From contig NZ_LGSI01000003.1 in the NCBI RefSeq assembly GCF_001698815.1, forward strand, positions 1 to 64,000: a DNA stretch of 64,000 bases, given 5' to 3'. The position numbers and the translations under genes were made by a program. Source of the DNA: Pseudomonas syringae (GTDB taxonomy: Bacteria > Pseudomonadota > Gammaproteobacteria > Pseudomonadales > Pseudomonadaceae). Position 1 is the stretch's first letter. Each line of letters starts with the position of its first letter. Shown one piece after another: positions 40,350 to 51,058 of the stretch. Under the pieces are notes generated by a model. It saw only the letters and a program-made list of their open reading frames with translations, ran no database searches and had not been told where the DNA came from.

Positions 40350-40411
40350 CTCGCGGCTGAAGCCGCTCCTACGCATAAAGCCTGACCCGTAGGAGCGGCT
40401 TTAGCCGCAAG
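40350..40411. repeat. REP dimer before the TldD-like gene
   Basis: CTCGCGGCTGAAGCCGCTCCTAC and GTAGGAGCGGCTTTAGCCGCAAG in inverted orientation, about 15 bases apart. Confidence 0.88.
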
Positions 40412-40448
40412 AACTTCCCCGCAATACTCCGATAGAGGCCACCCCTGC

Positions 40449-41891
40449 ATGTTCGATCTTTCCGCTCAGCTCTCGCAGCGGTTTGCCGCCCTGCAGAGCC
40501 GCGCCCAATTCTATTCCCTGCGCTACGTTCGCCAGACCAGCCAGCATTTGTGCGTGCGCAAGAATGTCGCCGAGCCGCCGTATCTGAGCAGCGATGAAGG
40601 CGCAATGCTGACCGTGCGCCTCAACGGCGTGGAAGCCTACGCCGCGACCCAGGACATTTCGCAACGCGGCCTGCAGGCTGCGCTGGAACAAGCCGAAGCC
40701 CATGCCCGTCGTCTGGCGCCCCACGCGCTGCTGGACTTGACCGACCAGGCCGTCGCAACCGCCCGCGCCGACTATGTATCGCCGCACCTCAACGATGCCT
40801 TCCCGCCGTTGAGCGACTGTCTGCACCTGTTGATGAGCGAGTCCACGGCCGTGCCGCAGGACGAACGTCTGGTGAACTGGCAAGTCAGCCTGGGCCTGGA
40901 AAACGTCGAGCAGATCTACCTCAACAACGCCGGCGCGCAGATCCGTCGGGCGCAGCGCTTCGTCTATCCGGGCATGACCGTGACCGCCTACGACGGCAGC
41001 GACAGCCAGACCCGCAGCCTGGGCCGGGACAACTTCGGCCAGCAAGGCGGCGCGGAAGTCATCGCCAATTGCGGGCTGATCGGCGCAGCGGGCAACGTGG
41101 CCGATCAAGCGCTGCAACTGATCATGGCGCCCAACACGCCGCAAGGCCCGCGCGACCTGCTGTTGATGCCGGACCAGATGATCCTGCAAATCCACGAATC
41201 CATCGGCCATCCGCTGGAACTGGACCGCATTCTCGGCGACGAGCGCAATTACGCGGGCACCAGCTTCGTCAAGGCCAGCGACTTCGGCAGCCTGCAATAC
41301 GGCTCGAAGCTGCTCAACGTGACCTTCGACCCGGAAATCCCCGAGCAACTGGCCAGCTACAGCCACGACGACGATGGCACTGTCGCGAGCAAGCAGTTTT
41401 TGATTCGTGAAGGCAAGCTGGAACGGCCGTTGGGCGGTGCGCTGTCGCAACATCGTGCCGGTATGGACGGCGTCGCCAACAGTCGCGCCTGCGGCTGGAA
41501 CCGTCCGCCCATCGACCGCATGGCCAACCTGAACATTGAGCCCGGCGATCAACCGCTGGAGCAGCTGATCGGCAATATCGAGCACGGCATTCTGATGTCC
41601 ACCAACCGTTCGTGGTCCATCGACGATGCGCGCAATAAATTCCAGTTCGGCTGTGAATGGGGCCAGCTGATCGAAAACGGCGAACTCAAGGGCGTGGTCA
41701 AGAACCCCAATTATCGGGCGATTTCCGCGCAATTCTGGAAGAACCTCAGCGCCGTGGGCGACGTCAGCACCTTCAAAGTGCTGGGCACACCGAACTGCGG
41801 CAAGGGCGAACCCAATCAGGTGATCCGTGTTGGTCACGCATCTCCGGCCTGCGTGTTCAGTCAGGTCGACGTATTCGGAGGTGATGCCTGA
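40449..41891 (+). CDS. TldD-like metalloprotease subunit
   Basis: 480 residues of the TldD/PmbA (U62) family. The metal-binding motif H249-E250-S-I-G-H254 (HExxxH) is intact, so this is the catalytic partner. TldD/TldE heterodimers digest unfolded or leader peptides, for example in microcin B17 or CcdA processing in E. coli. The gene overlaps its TldE-like partner by one base (TGATG), so the two are made together. It may be a second pair besides the canonical tldD and pmbA genes of Pseudomonas, which are not in this window. No ribosomal peptide precursor is evident nearby. Confidence 0.87.
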   Translation: MFDLSAQLSQRFAALQSRAQFYSLRYVRQTSQHLCVRKNVAEPPYLSSDEGAMLTVRLNGVEAYAATQDISQRGLQAALEQAEAHARRLAPHALLDLTDQAVATARADYVSPHLNDAFPPLSDCLHLLMSESTAVPQDERLVNWQVSLGLENVEQIYLNNAGAQIRRAQRFVYPGMTVTAYDGSDSQTRSLGRDNFGQQGGAEVIANCGLIGAAGNVADQALQLIMAPNTPQGPRDLLLMPDQMILQIHESIGHPLELDRILGDERNYAGTSFVKASDFGSLQYGSKLLNVTFDPEIPEQLASYSHDDDGTVASKQFLIREGKLERPLGGALSQHRAGMDGVANSRACGWNRPPIDRMANLNIEPGDQPLEQLIGNIEHGILMSTNRSWSIDDARNKFQFGCEWGQLIENGELKGVVKNPNYRAISAQFWKNLSAVGDVSTFKVLGTPNCGKGEPNQVIRVGHASPACVFSQVDVFGGDA

Positions 41892-43216
41892 TGGCGCATC
41901 AACAGCAATTCCAGGCGCTGGTCGACTCCCTCAAGGGCGCGCTCACGCATCAGGAGCAATTCACCCTCGCCTACAACGCCGAGGAATCGGACTTCATTCG
42001 GTTCAATCACGCCAAGGTGCGTCAGGTCGGCCATGTGCAGCAGGCCAGCGTGACCTTCAAGCTGATCGATGGTGAGCGTCACGCCAACTTGCGCCTGACA
42101 TTGTCGGGCGATGCCGATATCGACCAGCAACGCCTGAGCGAAGCCTTGCATCAGCTGCGCGAAACCCTGACGTTGCTACCCAAGGACCCGTACCTGAAAC
42201 CCAATACCGACGCCTGGCAAACCAGCAACGTTCAGGCGCAGCCGTTGCCGGACAGCGCCGACGTGGTAGAGCAGATCGGTCGTCTGGCGCAAGGGCTGGA
42301 TCTGGTGGGTTTCTATGCGGCGGGTCCGCTGTATCGCGGTTTCGCCAGTTCGTGGGGCGCGCTGGGCTGGCACGAAGCCAACAGCTTCAACTTTGACTGG
42401 AGTTTGTTTCACGACAACGGTCAGGCGGTGAAAGCCAACTATGCCGGGCACGACTGGAGCGACGACGCTTTCGCCCGCCGTTTCGAGCAAGCGCGTGAAC
42501 AATTGGCGTTTCTCGGTCGGCCGCTGAAAACCCTGGCGCCCGGCCAATACCGCGCGTATCTGGCGCCAGCGGCCATGGACGAAATCATCGGCATGCTGTG
42601 CTGGGGCGGTTTTTCCGCGCAATCACTGGCAAACAAGACCAGCCCGTTGCAGCGTCTGTACAGCGGCGAGACACACTTCAGCCCGCTGGTGAGTATTGAC
42701 GAACAGGTCAGCGGTTCGCTGTCTCCGGCGTTTTCCGGCGAAGGTTATCCGCGCAAGGATCTGGCCCTGGTCGCCAAGGGTCTGGCTCACGAGCAACTGG
42801 TGGATTCGGCCAGCGCCGCCGAGTACGGCCTGGCCACCAACGGCGCTGATCCGGGCGAGTCGCCGAACTCACTGAGCATGGCGGGAGGCTCGCTGGAGCT
42901 TGAGCAGATCCTGGAGAAAATCGGCACTGGTCTGTACATCGGCAATCTCTGGTACCTGAACTACTCCGATCAAGCCGCCGCACGCCTGACCGGCATGACC
43001 CGTTTCGCGACGTTCTGGGTCGAAGACGGCAAGATCCAGGCACCGGTCAGCACCATGCGTTTCGACGACAGCGCCTACAGCCTGTTGGGCAGCGCGCTGG
43101 AAGATTTGACCCGCGAGCGGGAACTGATTCTCTCGACAAGTACCTATAGTGAGCGCCAGACAGCGTCGAGTCAGCTGCCAGGGGCTTTAATCAGCCGGTT
43201 GACGTTGACGTTGTAA
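41891..43216 (+). CDS. TldE/PmbA-like protease partner subunit
   Basis: 441 residues, the same family as the preceding gene but without an HExxxH motif, as expected for TldE, which shapes the closed chamber and does not bind metal. Typical C-terminal pattern: GTGLYIGNLWYLNYSDQAAA, MTRFATFWVEDGKI and PVSTMRFDDSAYSLLGSALE. Translationally coupled to the TldD-like gene. Substrate unknown. Confidence 0.85.
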   Translation: MAHQQQFQALVDSLKGALTHQEQFTLAYNAEESDFIRFNHAKVRQVGHVQQASVTFKLIDGERHANLRLTLSGDADIDQQRLSEALHQLRETLTLLPKDPYLKPNTDAWQTSNVQAQPLPDSADVVEQIGRLAQGLDLVGFYAAGPLYRGFASSWGALGWHEANSFNFDWSLFHDNGQAVKANYAGHDWSDDAFARRFEQAREQLAFLGRPLKTLAPGQYRAYLAPAAMDEIIGMLCWGGFSAQSLANKTSPLQRLYSGETHFSPLVSIDEQVSGSLSPAFSGEGYPRKDLALVAKGLAHEQLVDSASAAEYGLATNGADPGESPNSLSMAGGSLELEQILEKIGTGLYIGNLWYLNYSDQAAARLTGMTRFATFWVEDGKIQAPVSTMRFDDSAYSLLGSALEDLTRERELILSTSTYSERQTASSQLPGALISRLTLTL

Positions 43217-43233
43217 CGGTCAGCCTGAAACCC

Positions 43234-43323
43234 GTTGGAGCGAGGCTTGCCCGCGAACGCGTCAGCTCAGTCGATATATTTATCGCTTGTGCCAACCTCT
43301 TCGCGGGCAAGCCTCGCTCCAAC
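43234..43323. repeat. REP dimer, GTTGGAGCGAGG family
   Basis: Arms GTTGGAGCGAGGCTTGCCCG and its complement flank an AT-richer spacer; ends 26 bases before the start of the MFS gene. Confidence 0.9.
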
Positions 43324-43349
43324 GGGGTGACAATAAAACAAGGAACCCC

Positions 43350-44759
43350 ATGCCGATCACCGCCCCGCTTCTGGATGAAAAAGCCCTACGCTGGTTGCCT
43401 TGGGTAGTTGCCATTGCGTTCTTCATGCAGAGCCTGGACGGCACGATTCTCAACACCGCGTTGCCTTCAATGGCGCGTTCGCTGGCCGAAGACCCGCTGC
43501 GCATGCAGTCGGTGGTCATCGCCTACATGCTCACCATCGCTTTGCTGATCCCGGCTTCGGGCTGGATCGCCGACCGCTTTGGCATCAAGCAGATTTTCTT
43601 CAGCGCGATCCTGCTGTTCAGCTTCGGCTCGCTGCTGTGCGCGCTGTCCAACTCGCTGACCATGCTGATCGGTGCGCGGGTCGTGCAGGGCCTCGGCGGT
43701 GCCTTGATGCTGCCCATCGGGCGCTTGATCGTGCTGCGCGCTTATCCGCGCTCGGAGCTGGTGCGGATCATGAGCTTCATCACCCTGCCCGGCCTGCTCG
43801 GCCCGTTGATGGGTCCGACCATGGGCGGCTGGATGGTGGAATACCTGAGCTGGCACTGGATCTTCCTGATCAATATTCCGGTGGGCATCGTCGGCTGCTT
43901 CGCGGTCAAATACTTCATCCCCGACCTGGCGGGCGGCGGCCGCACGCGCTTTGATGGTGTCGGTTTCGCGCTGTTCGGCGCGGCGATGGTGCTGATCACC
44001 ATTGCTTTGGAAGGCCTCGGCGAACTGCACCTGCCGCATCTGCGCGTGGTCTTGCTGCTGTTCGGCGGCTTCGGTTGTCTGGCCGCTTACTGGCTGCGGG
44101 CCGGGCATGTGGATCAGCCGCTGTTTTCACCAGCACTGTTTCGCACTCGGACTTTCGCCGTGGGCATCCTCGGCAACCTGTTCGCCCGCCTGGGCAGCGG
44201 CGCGTTGCCGTTTCTCATGCCGCTGCTGCTGCAAATCGCATTGGGCTATTCGCCTTCGCAAGCGGGGATGAGCATGTTGCCGCTGGCGGCTGCGGCGATG
44301 TTCGCCAAGTCCGTGGCGCGCTGGCTGATCGAACGCCTGGGTTATCGCGTCATCCTGACCGGCAACACCTTGATGCTTGGCATTCTGCTGTCGAGCCTTG
44401 CCCTGGTCGGCACCGAAACCCCGTATTGGATGTTGCTGGTGCATCTGGGTTTGCTGGGCGCGGTGAACTCCCTGCAATTCACCGCCATGAACACCGTGAC
44501 GCTGATCGACCTCGATGACGCCAGCGCCGCCAGCGGCAACAGCCTGTTGTCGGTGGTCGCGCAGTTGTCCCTGAGCTTCGGCGTGGCGTGCGCGGCGGCA
44601 TTGCTCGGCGGCTTTACCGATCAGGTCGCGACCGGCGAAGTGAGCAGCGTGCTGGGTGCCTTCCAGTTGACCTTCCTGACGGTGGGCATCATGGCGATGT
44701 TCGCGGCGGGAATTTTCCTGCAGTTGCCGTCGCGTGAGGTGAAGCCTGCGGTTGCGTAG
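43350..44759 (+). CDS. MFS multidrug exporter, DHA2 (MdtD-like) family
   Basis: 469 residues with about 14 hydrophobic segments, as in the DHA2 family. Motifs: MQSLDGTILNTALPSMARSL in helix 1 (motif D1), GWIADRFGIKQIF (motif A), GARVVQGLGGALMLPIGR (motif B) and LPGLLGPLMGPTMGGWMVE (motif C, typical of antiporters). It probably exports drugs or metabolites by proton exchange; substrate unknown. AAGGA lies before the ATG at 43350. The stop codon TAG lies inside a REP sequence (GCG-TAG-GAC), so the insertion defines the C-terminus. Confidence 0.88.
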   Translation: MPITAPLLDEKALRWLPWVVAIAFFMQSLDGTILNTALPSMARSLAEDPLRMQSVVIAYMLTIALLIPASGWIADRFGIKQIFFSAILLFSFGSLLCALSNSLTMLIGARVVQGLGGALMLPIGRLIVLRAYPRSELVRIMSFITLPGLLGPLMGPTMGGWMVEYLSWHWIFLINIPVGIVGCFAVKYFIPDLAGGGRTRFDGVGFALFGAAMVLITIALEGLGELHLPHLRVVLLLFGGFGCLAAYWLRAGHVDQPLFSPALFRTRTFAVGILGNLFARLGSGALPFLMPLLLQIALGYSPSQAGMSMLPLAAAAMFAKSVARWLIERLGYRVILTGNTLMLGILLSSLALVGTETPYWMLLVHLGLLGAVNSLQFTAMNTVTLIDLDDASAASGNSLLSVVAQLSLSFGVACAAALLGGFTDQVATGEVSSVLGAFQLTFLTVGIMAMFAAGIFLQLPSREVKPAVA

Positions 44760-44831
44760 GACCGGCTTTTCGTAGGACCGGCTTTAGCCGGGAGGATGCC
44801 AGAGCCTTCTCCCGGCTAAAGCCGGTCCTAC
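44756..44831. repeat. REP cluster overlapping the MFS stop codon
   Basis: A truncated arm GTAGGACCGGCTTTTC is followed by a complete arm GTAGGACCGGCTTTAGCCGG and an inverted CCGGCTAAAGCCGGTCCTAC. The first arm supplies the stop codon of the upstream gene. Confidence 0.9.
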
Positions 44832-44926
44832 GGTAAAAACCAGAACTGCCACCACCCGGCGGGAGTCCGCCAGGCTTGCTCGGGACCTGATACACTGCGC
44901 GACATTTTGTTTTGCAGGCCCATCCC

Positions 44927-46306
<1,380 letters not shown>

Positions 46307-46341
46307 ACAGAATAAAGCTCACAGGCAGCCCGCTCTCTATC

Positions 46342-46449
46342 GTTGGAGCGAGGCTTGCCCGCGAAAAAGTCGGAACGACTTTCCGGCGATAGCGAGCCAC
46401 CTTTTTTGCGACTGCTGCGCAATCGTTCGCGGGCAAGCCTCGCTCCAAC
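46342..46449. repeat. REP dimer, GTTGGAGCGAGG family
   Basis: Arms GTTGGAGCGAGGCTTGCCCG and its complement with a long spacer containing AAGTCGGAACGACTT, a small perfect palindrome. Between dbpA and the flavoprotein gene. Confidence 0.9.
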
Positions 46450-46469
46450 AAGTCATTGAGGAAACCGCT

Positions 46470-47648
46470 GTGCCCGTTACTGACGTTGTGATCATTGGCG
46501 CTGGCGCCGCAGGTTTGATGTGCGCGCTGACCGCTGCCAGTCGCGGGCGCAAGGTGATGCTGATCGATCACGCCAACAAGCCCGGCAAGAAAATCCTCAT
46601 GTCCGGCGGCGGGCGCTGCAATTTCACCAATATGTACACCGAACCGGCCAATTTCCTGTCGCAGAACCCGCACTTCTGCAAATCGGCCCTGGCGCGCTAC
46701 ACCCAGTGGGATTTCATCGCGCTGGTCGCCAAGCATGGCGTGCCATACCACGAGAAAAAGCTCGGCCAGTTGTTCTGCGATAACAAATCCAGCGACATCC
46801 TCGAACTGCTCCTGGACGAATGCCAGCAAGCGGGCGTCAGCCTGCACATGGACACGTCCGTGCAGCAGATCGAAAAGACCGAGACCGGCTACACGCTGGC
46901 AACCACCCTCGGCAGCCTGAGCTGCGAATCGCTGGTGATCGCCACCGGCGGCCTGTCGATCCCGACGCTGGGTGCGACCGGTTTCGGTTATCAGGTCGGC
47001 AAGCAGTTCGGCCACACATTGCTGCCGACTCGCGCGGGCCTTGTGCCGTTCACCATCACCGATCAGCTCAAGGAAATCTGCACCGAGCTGTCCGGCACGT
47101 CGGTGGATTGTCTGGTCAGCTGCAACGACACGAGCTTTCGCGAGAACATCCTGTTCACCCATCGCGGCCTCAGCGGTCCGGCGATCCTGCAAATCTCGTC
47201 GTTCTGGAATCCCGGCGATGCCGTGGAGATCAATCTGCTGCCGGACCACGACGTCGCCAGTTGGCTCAACGAGCAACAAGCCGAGCGGCCCAACAGCGAG
47301 CTGAAAACCCTGCTGGGGGAAATCTTCACCAAGAAGATGGCCAACCTGATTGCCGAACACTGGTTCGTCTCCAAGCCCATGAAGCAATACACCCACGCTG
47401 AACTGGCCGATATCAGCGGCAAACTGGCGAGTTGGCAGGTCGTCCCGGCAGGCACTGAAGGCTATCGCACGGCGGAAGTGACGCTGGGCGGGATCGATAC
47501 CCGCGAAGTCTCCTCGAAAACCATGGAATCCCTGAAGTCGCCGGGTTTGTATTTCGTTGGCGAAGTGCTGGACGTCAGCGGGCATCTGGGTGGTTTCAAC
47601 TTCCAGTGGGCCTGGGCTTCGGCGTATGCGGCGGCGCAGTATGTTTGA
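46470..47648 (+). CDS. YhiN/HI0933-family FAD-dependent oxidoreductase
   Basis: 392 residues. N-terminal dinucleotide-binding VVIIGAGAAGLMCALTAASRG and the family signature KPGKKILMSGGGRCNFTNM. C-terminal VTLGGIDTREVSSKTMESL and LYFVGEVLDVSGHLGGFNFQWAWASAYAAA complete the HI0933-type flavoprotein. The biochemical role of the family is unsettled. The GTG start has TGAGGAA upstream. No operon partner is clear. Confidence 0.9.
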   Translation: MPVTDVVIIGAGAAGLMCALTAASRGRKVMLIDHANKPGKKILMSGGGRCNFTNMYTEPANFLSQNPHFCKSALARYTQWDFIALVAKHGVPYHEKKLGQLFCDNKSSDILELLLDECQQAGVSLHMDTSVQQIEKTETGYTLATTLGSLSCESLVIATGGLSIPTLGATGFGYQVGKQFGHTLLPTRAGLVPFTITDQLKEICTELSGTSVDCLVSCNDTSFRENILFTHRGLSGPAILQISSFWNPGDAVEINLLPDHDVASWLNEQQAERPNSELKTLLGEIFTKKMANLIAEHWFVSKPMKQYTHAELADISGKLASWQVVPAGTEGYRTAEVTLGGIDTREVSSKTMESLKSPGLYFVGEVLDVSGHLGGFNFQWAWASAYAAAQYV

Positions 47649-47663
47649 CACGGCACCCTCACC

Positions 47664-47752
47664 GTAGGACCGGCTTCAGCCGGGAGGGCGTCATCTCAGA
47701 TCAAGCAATGCGGCGAATATATTGGCTTCCTCCCGGCTGAAGCCGGTCCTAC
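47664..47752. repeat. REP dimer (REPIN) after the flavoprotein gene
   Basis: GTAGGACCGGCTTCAGCCGG and its complement around a spacer of about 45 bases. Confidence 0.9.
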
Positions 47753-47862
47753 GAAATAATGCACGGAATAAATTTTGCGCAGCGGATGTACAGACCTCAC
47801 TCAGGCCTGTACATATCCGTGTGCAGAATCGATCAATCGCGAACAAGGCCGTCAGCTCTTCT

Positions 47863-50061
47863 ATGGCATCGAAATCTCTTCGTCACACGTTCCGTCGTCT
47901 GTGGGCGCTGGATAAATTCAGTTACAGCGTTCGAGTCTTCATCGCGCTGACCGGCAGTATGGCGCTGTGCTGGTATCAGAATGAGATGGGGCTGTTGATC
48001 CCGCTGTTCCTGGGGATTATCGCCAGCGCGCTGGCCGAGACCGATGACAGCTGGCAAGGCCGCCTCAATGCGCTGGCCGTGACTCTGGTCTGTTTCAGCG
48101 TCGCCGCACTGGCGGTGGAGTTACTGTTTCCCTACCCGATTCTGTTTGTCTGCTCGTTCGCCCTGGCGGCGTTTTGCCTGACCATGCTCGGCGCCTTGGG
48201 CGAACGCTACAGCGCCATTGCTTACGGCACGCTGATTCTGTCGGTGTACACCATGATCGGCGTCGACCAGCGCGGCGGCGAAGTGCTGGATTTCTGGCAT
48301 GAGCCGATGCTGCTGGTGGCGGGCGCGGCCTGGTACGGCCTGTTGTCAGTATTGTGGCAGATGCTGTTTTCCAACCAGCCGGTGCAACAGGCGCTGGCCC
48401 GCCTGTTTCGCGAACTGGGGCAATACCTGAAGCTGAAGTCGAGCCTGTTCGAGCCGATCCGTCAGCTGGATGTCGAAGCCCGCCGCCTGGAACTGGCGCA
48501 GCAGAACGGCCGCGTGGTCGCGGCGCTGAATGCCACCAAAGAAATCATTCTGCATCGCGTGGGCAATGGCCGACCCGGCTCGAAGGTCAGTCGCTACCTG
48601 AAGCTGTATTTCATCGCTCAGGACATCCACGAGCGCGCCAGCTCATCGCATTACCCGTACAACTCACTGGCCGAGGCATTCTTCCACAGCGACGTGCTGT
48701 TCCGCTGTCAGCGCCTGCTACGCCAACAAGGCGTGGCCTGCCAGGCGCTGTCCGAATCCATCCAGCTGCGCCAGCCATTCGTGTACGACGACAGCTTCGC
48801 GTATGCCATGGAAGATTTACAGGCCTCGCTGGAACACCTGCGTATCCAGAGCAATCCGGCCTGGCGCGGGCTGTTGCGCTCCTTGCGCGCCCTGGCGGCC
48901 AACCTCGGCACCCTTGATCGACTGATCAAAGACGCCAGCAATCCGGACGCCGTCGCCGATGCCACTGACAGTTCGCTGCTGGACCGCTCGCCGCGCAACC
49001 TCAAGGACGCCTGGAATCGCCTGCGCCTGCAACTGACACCAACTTCATTGCTGTTTCGTCACGCCTTGCGCCTGCCGCTGGCGTTGACGGTTGGTTACGC
49101 CATGGTTCACCTGATTCACCCGTCCCAGGGCTACTGGATCATCCTGACCACGGTTTTCGTCTGCCAGCCAAGTTACGGCGCGACCCGGCGCAAGCTGGGT
49201 CAGCGGATTATCGGCACCGCCATCGGCCTGACAGTCGGCTGGGCGCTGTTCGATCTGATCACCAGCCCGATTCTGCAATCGATGTGCGCGGTGCTGGCCG
49301 GCGTGGTGTTCTTCGTCAACCGGACCACGCGCTACACCTTATCCACCGCCGCGATTACCGTGATGGTGCTGTTCTGTTTCAATCAGGTGGGCGACGGTTA
49401 CGGGCTGTTCCTGCCGCGTCTGTTCGATACCTTGCTCGGCAGCCTGATCGCCGGGCTGGCAGTGTTCCTGTTCCTGCCGGACTGGCAAGGACGGCGCTTG
49501 AACAAGGTGCTGGCCAATACCCTCACGTGCAACAGCATTTACCTGCGCCAGATCATGCAGCAATACGCCCACGGCAAAAGCGACGATCTGGCTTATCGTC
49601 TCGCTCGCCGCAACGCCCACAATGCCGACGCAGCGCTGTCCACCACGCTGGCCAACATGCTCATGGAACCGGGGCATTTCCGTAAGGAAGCCGATGTCGG
49701 ATTTCGCTTTCTGGTGCTTTCGCACACCTTGCTGAGTTATTTGTCAGGGCTGGGCGCGCATCGGGAGACTCAATTGCCGAGCGAAGTCCGCGAGCATCTG
49801 ATCGAAGGTGCGGGGGCGACGCTGGCCGCCAGCATCGATGAGATCGCGCAAAGCCTGGCCGAGAAGAAACCGGTCGCGATTCAAAGCGACTCGGAAGAGC
49901 ACCTGGCGGTTGAACTGGAGCAGATGCCCGACGAACTGGATGAGAGCCAGCGCCTGGTGCAAACCCAGCTGGCGTTGATCTGTCGCCAGTTGGGGCCGTT
50001 GCGGACCCTGGCCGCGCACCTGATCAAAGCCCCGGAAGAAGCTACAAGCCATGCTGCCTGA
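47863..50061 (+). CDS. YccS/FUSC-family inner-membrane protein
   Basis: 732 residues of the YccS/YhfK type. Two blocks of hydrophobic helices (residues about 20-165 and 385-505) alternate with large cytoplasmic domains, the arrangement of fusaric-acid-resistance-like (FUSC) proteins. Signature segments: GERYSAIAYGTLILSVYTMIG and TTVFVCQPSYGATRRKLGQRI in the second block. Efflux is proposed for the family, but the substrate is unknown. The start at 47863 (MASKSLRHTFRRLW) fits the family; no good Shine-Dalgarno is visible. The 3' end overlaps the convergent next gene by 20 bp. Confidence 0.85.
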   Translation: MASKSLRHTFRRLWALDKFSYSVRVFIALTGSMALCWYQNEMGLLIPLFLGIIASALAETDDSWQGRLNALAVTLVCFSVAALAVELLFPYPILFVCSFALAAFCLTMLGALGERYSAIAYGTLILSVYTMIGVDQRGGEVLDFWHEPMLLVAGAAWYGLLSVLWQMLFSNQPVQQALARLFRELGQYLKLKSSLFEPIRQLDVEARRLELAQQNGRVVAALNATKEIILHRVGNGRPGSKVSRYLKLYFIAQDIHERASSSHYPYNSLAEAFFHSDVLFRCQRLLRQQGVACQALSESIQLRQPFVYDDSFAYAMEDLQASLEHLRIQSNPAWRGLLRSLRALAANLGTLDRLIKDASNPDAVADATDSSLLDRSPRNLKDAWNRLRLQLTPTSLLFRHALRLPLALTVGYAMVHLIHPSQGYWIILTTVFVCQPSYGATRRKLGQRIIGTAIGLTVGWALFDLITSPILQSMCAVLAGVVFFVNRTTRYTLSTAAITVMVLFCFNQVGDGYGLFLPRLFDTLLGSLIAGLAVFLFLPDWQGRRLNKVLANTLTCNSIYLRQIMQQYAHGKSDDLAYRLARRNAHNADAALSTTLANMLMEPGHFRKEADVGFRFLVLSHTLLSYLSGLGAHRETQLPSEVREHLIEGAGATLAASIDEIAQSLAEKKPVAIQSDSEEHLAVELEQMPDELDESQRLVQTQLALICRQLGPLRTLAAHLIKAPEEATSHAA

Positions 50062-50779
50062 ATAACTCGTCATAGCTGCCGTCGGCTTTCATCGCGGCAA
50101 TCTCGCGATTGAAGTTGGCGACGATCTCTTCCCGATGCGGATTTTTCAGGCTGACCAGAATGTGCAGGCTGTTCTCGCTCAATGATTTGGGCAGGAATTC
50201 AATGGATTCGCGAACAGCCTTGGATTCCCGAGATAGATAAAAACGCGCGACGAATTCATCCTCCACAGCCAGGTCAACGCGTCCGGCGATCACCATGCGC
50301 ACGGCCATGGAAAAGTCGTTGACCGGGACCTTTTCCAGCATCTCGTCGCTGTCGAATTCCGGCGAATAGGTGTAACCGCGCACCACGGCAATCGGCCGTC
50401 CATAGAGCTGATACAGATCACGATACTCAACACTGGACCGACTGCGTTTGACGAAGCGCACCCGATTGAGCAGATATTCAGCGGAGAACAGCCCGACCTT
50501 GGTGCGCTCTTTGTTGTACCAGGCGTTAATCAGTACGTCGTAGCGCCCTTCGCTCACACCGTTCAACGCTCGGGCCCACGGCACCTGCTGGTAATCGGTG
50601 TCATACCCGGCGCGCTTGAGCGCCGTACTGACCAGATCGGTCGCCAACCCGCCATTGAGCAAGGTGCTGTCCGTGAACGGCGGCCAGACATCGGCCACCA
50701 GACGAAGCTTTTCTCCCGCGCCGGCCTGCGCCACCAGCAACCATCCCAGCAAACCCACGGTTCGAAGCAAACACGGCAT
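50042..50779 (-). CDS. Orphan periplasmic solute-binding protein (SBP_bac_3)
   Basis: 245 residues. A short N-terminal signal peptide (LLRTVGLLGWLLVAQAGAG) indicates export. Family 3 solute-binding fold: LRLVADVWPPFTD, VPWARALNGVSEGRYDVLINAWYN, FSMAVRMVIAGRVDLAVEDEF and a C-terminal GSYDELFRQHGL. No permease or ATPase is adjacent, so it may serve a distant transporter or act as a sensor. Start at 50779, with AGGGA seven bases before; an ATG at 50785 is too close to that site. Confidence 0.82.
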   Translation of the reverse strand: MPCLLRTVGLLGWLLVAQAGAGEKLRLVADVWPPFTDSTLLNGGLATDLVSTALKRAGYDTDYQQVPWARALNGVSEGRYDVLINAWYNKERTKVGLFSAEYLLNRVRFVKRSRSSVEYRDLYQLYGRPIAVVRGYTYSPEFDSDEMLEKVPVNDFSMAVRMVIAGRVDLAVEDEFVARFYLSRESKAVRESIEFLPKSLSENSLHILVSLKNPHREEIVANFNREIAAMKADGSYDELFRQHGL

Positions 50780-51058
50780 GCTCATTTCCCTGAGATAGGC
50801 GAGGCAATCACGCTAAATGTGCGCCCGGATAGCGACGCACAACTAATGGCGAGCTGCCTGTATTGAAGACTGATTCAAGCCTTTTCACAACTGATATGAA
50901 TGCTGCATTTGTGCGGTTGTTCAATGAATATTCTGCGCTGACATCTTGCAAAACCCTGCGCATCAGGCAGGGGCCCGGAGGTTTTTTGGGTAACTTTATT
51001 GGGCAACCCCGCGGATGCGTTTAGTATTCGCGTCAGGTTTCTTCTTCGAGTCAGCCAC

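Noticed and set aside
50954..50990. Possible terminator CCCTGC...GCAGGG before TTTTTT
   Set aside because: The T-run starts several bases after the stem with a GC-rich gap, so it is not a convincing rho-independent terminator.
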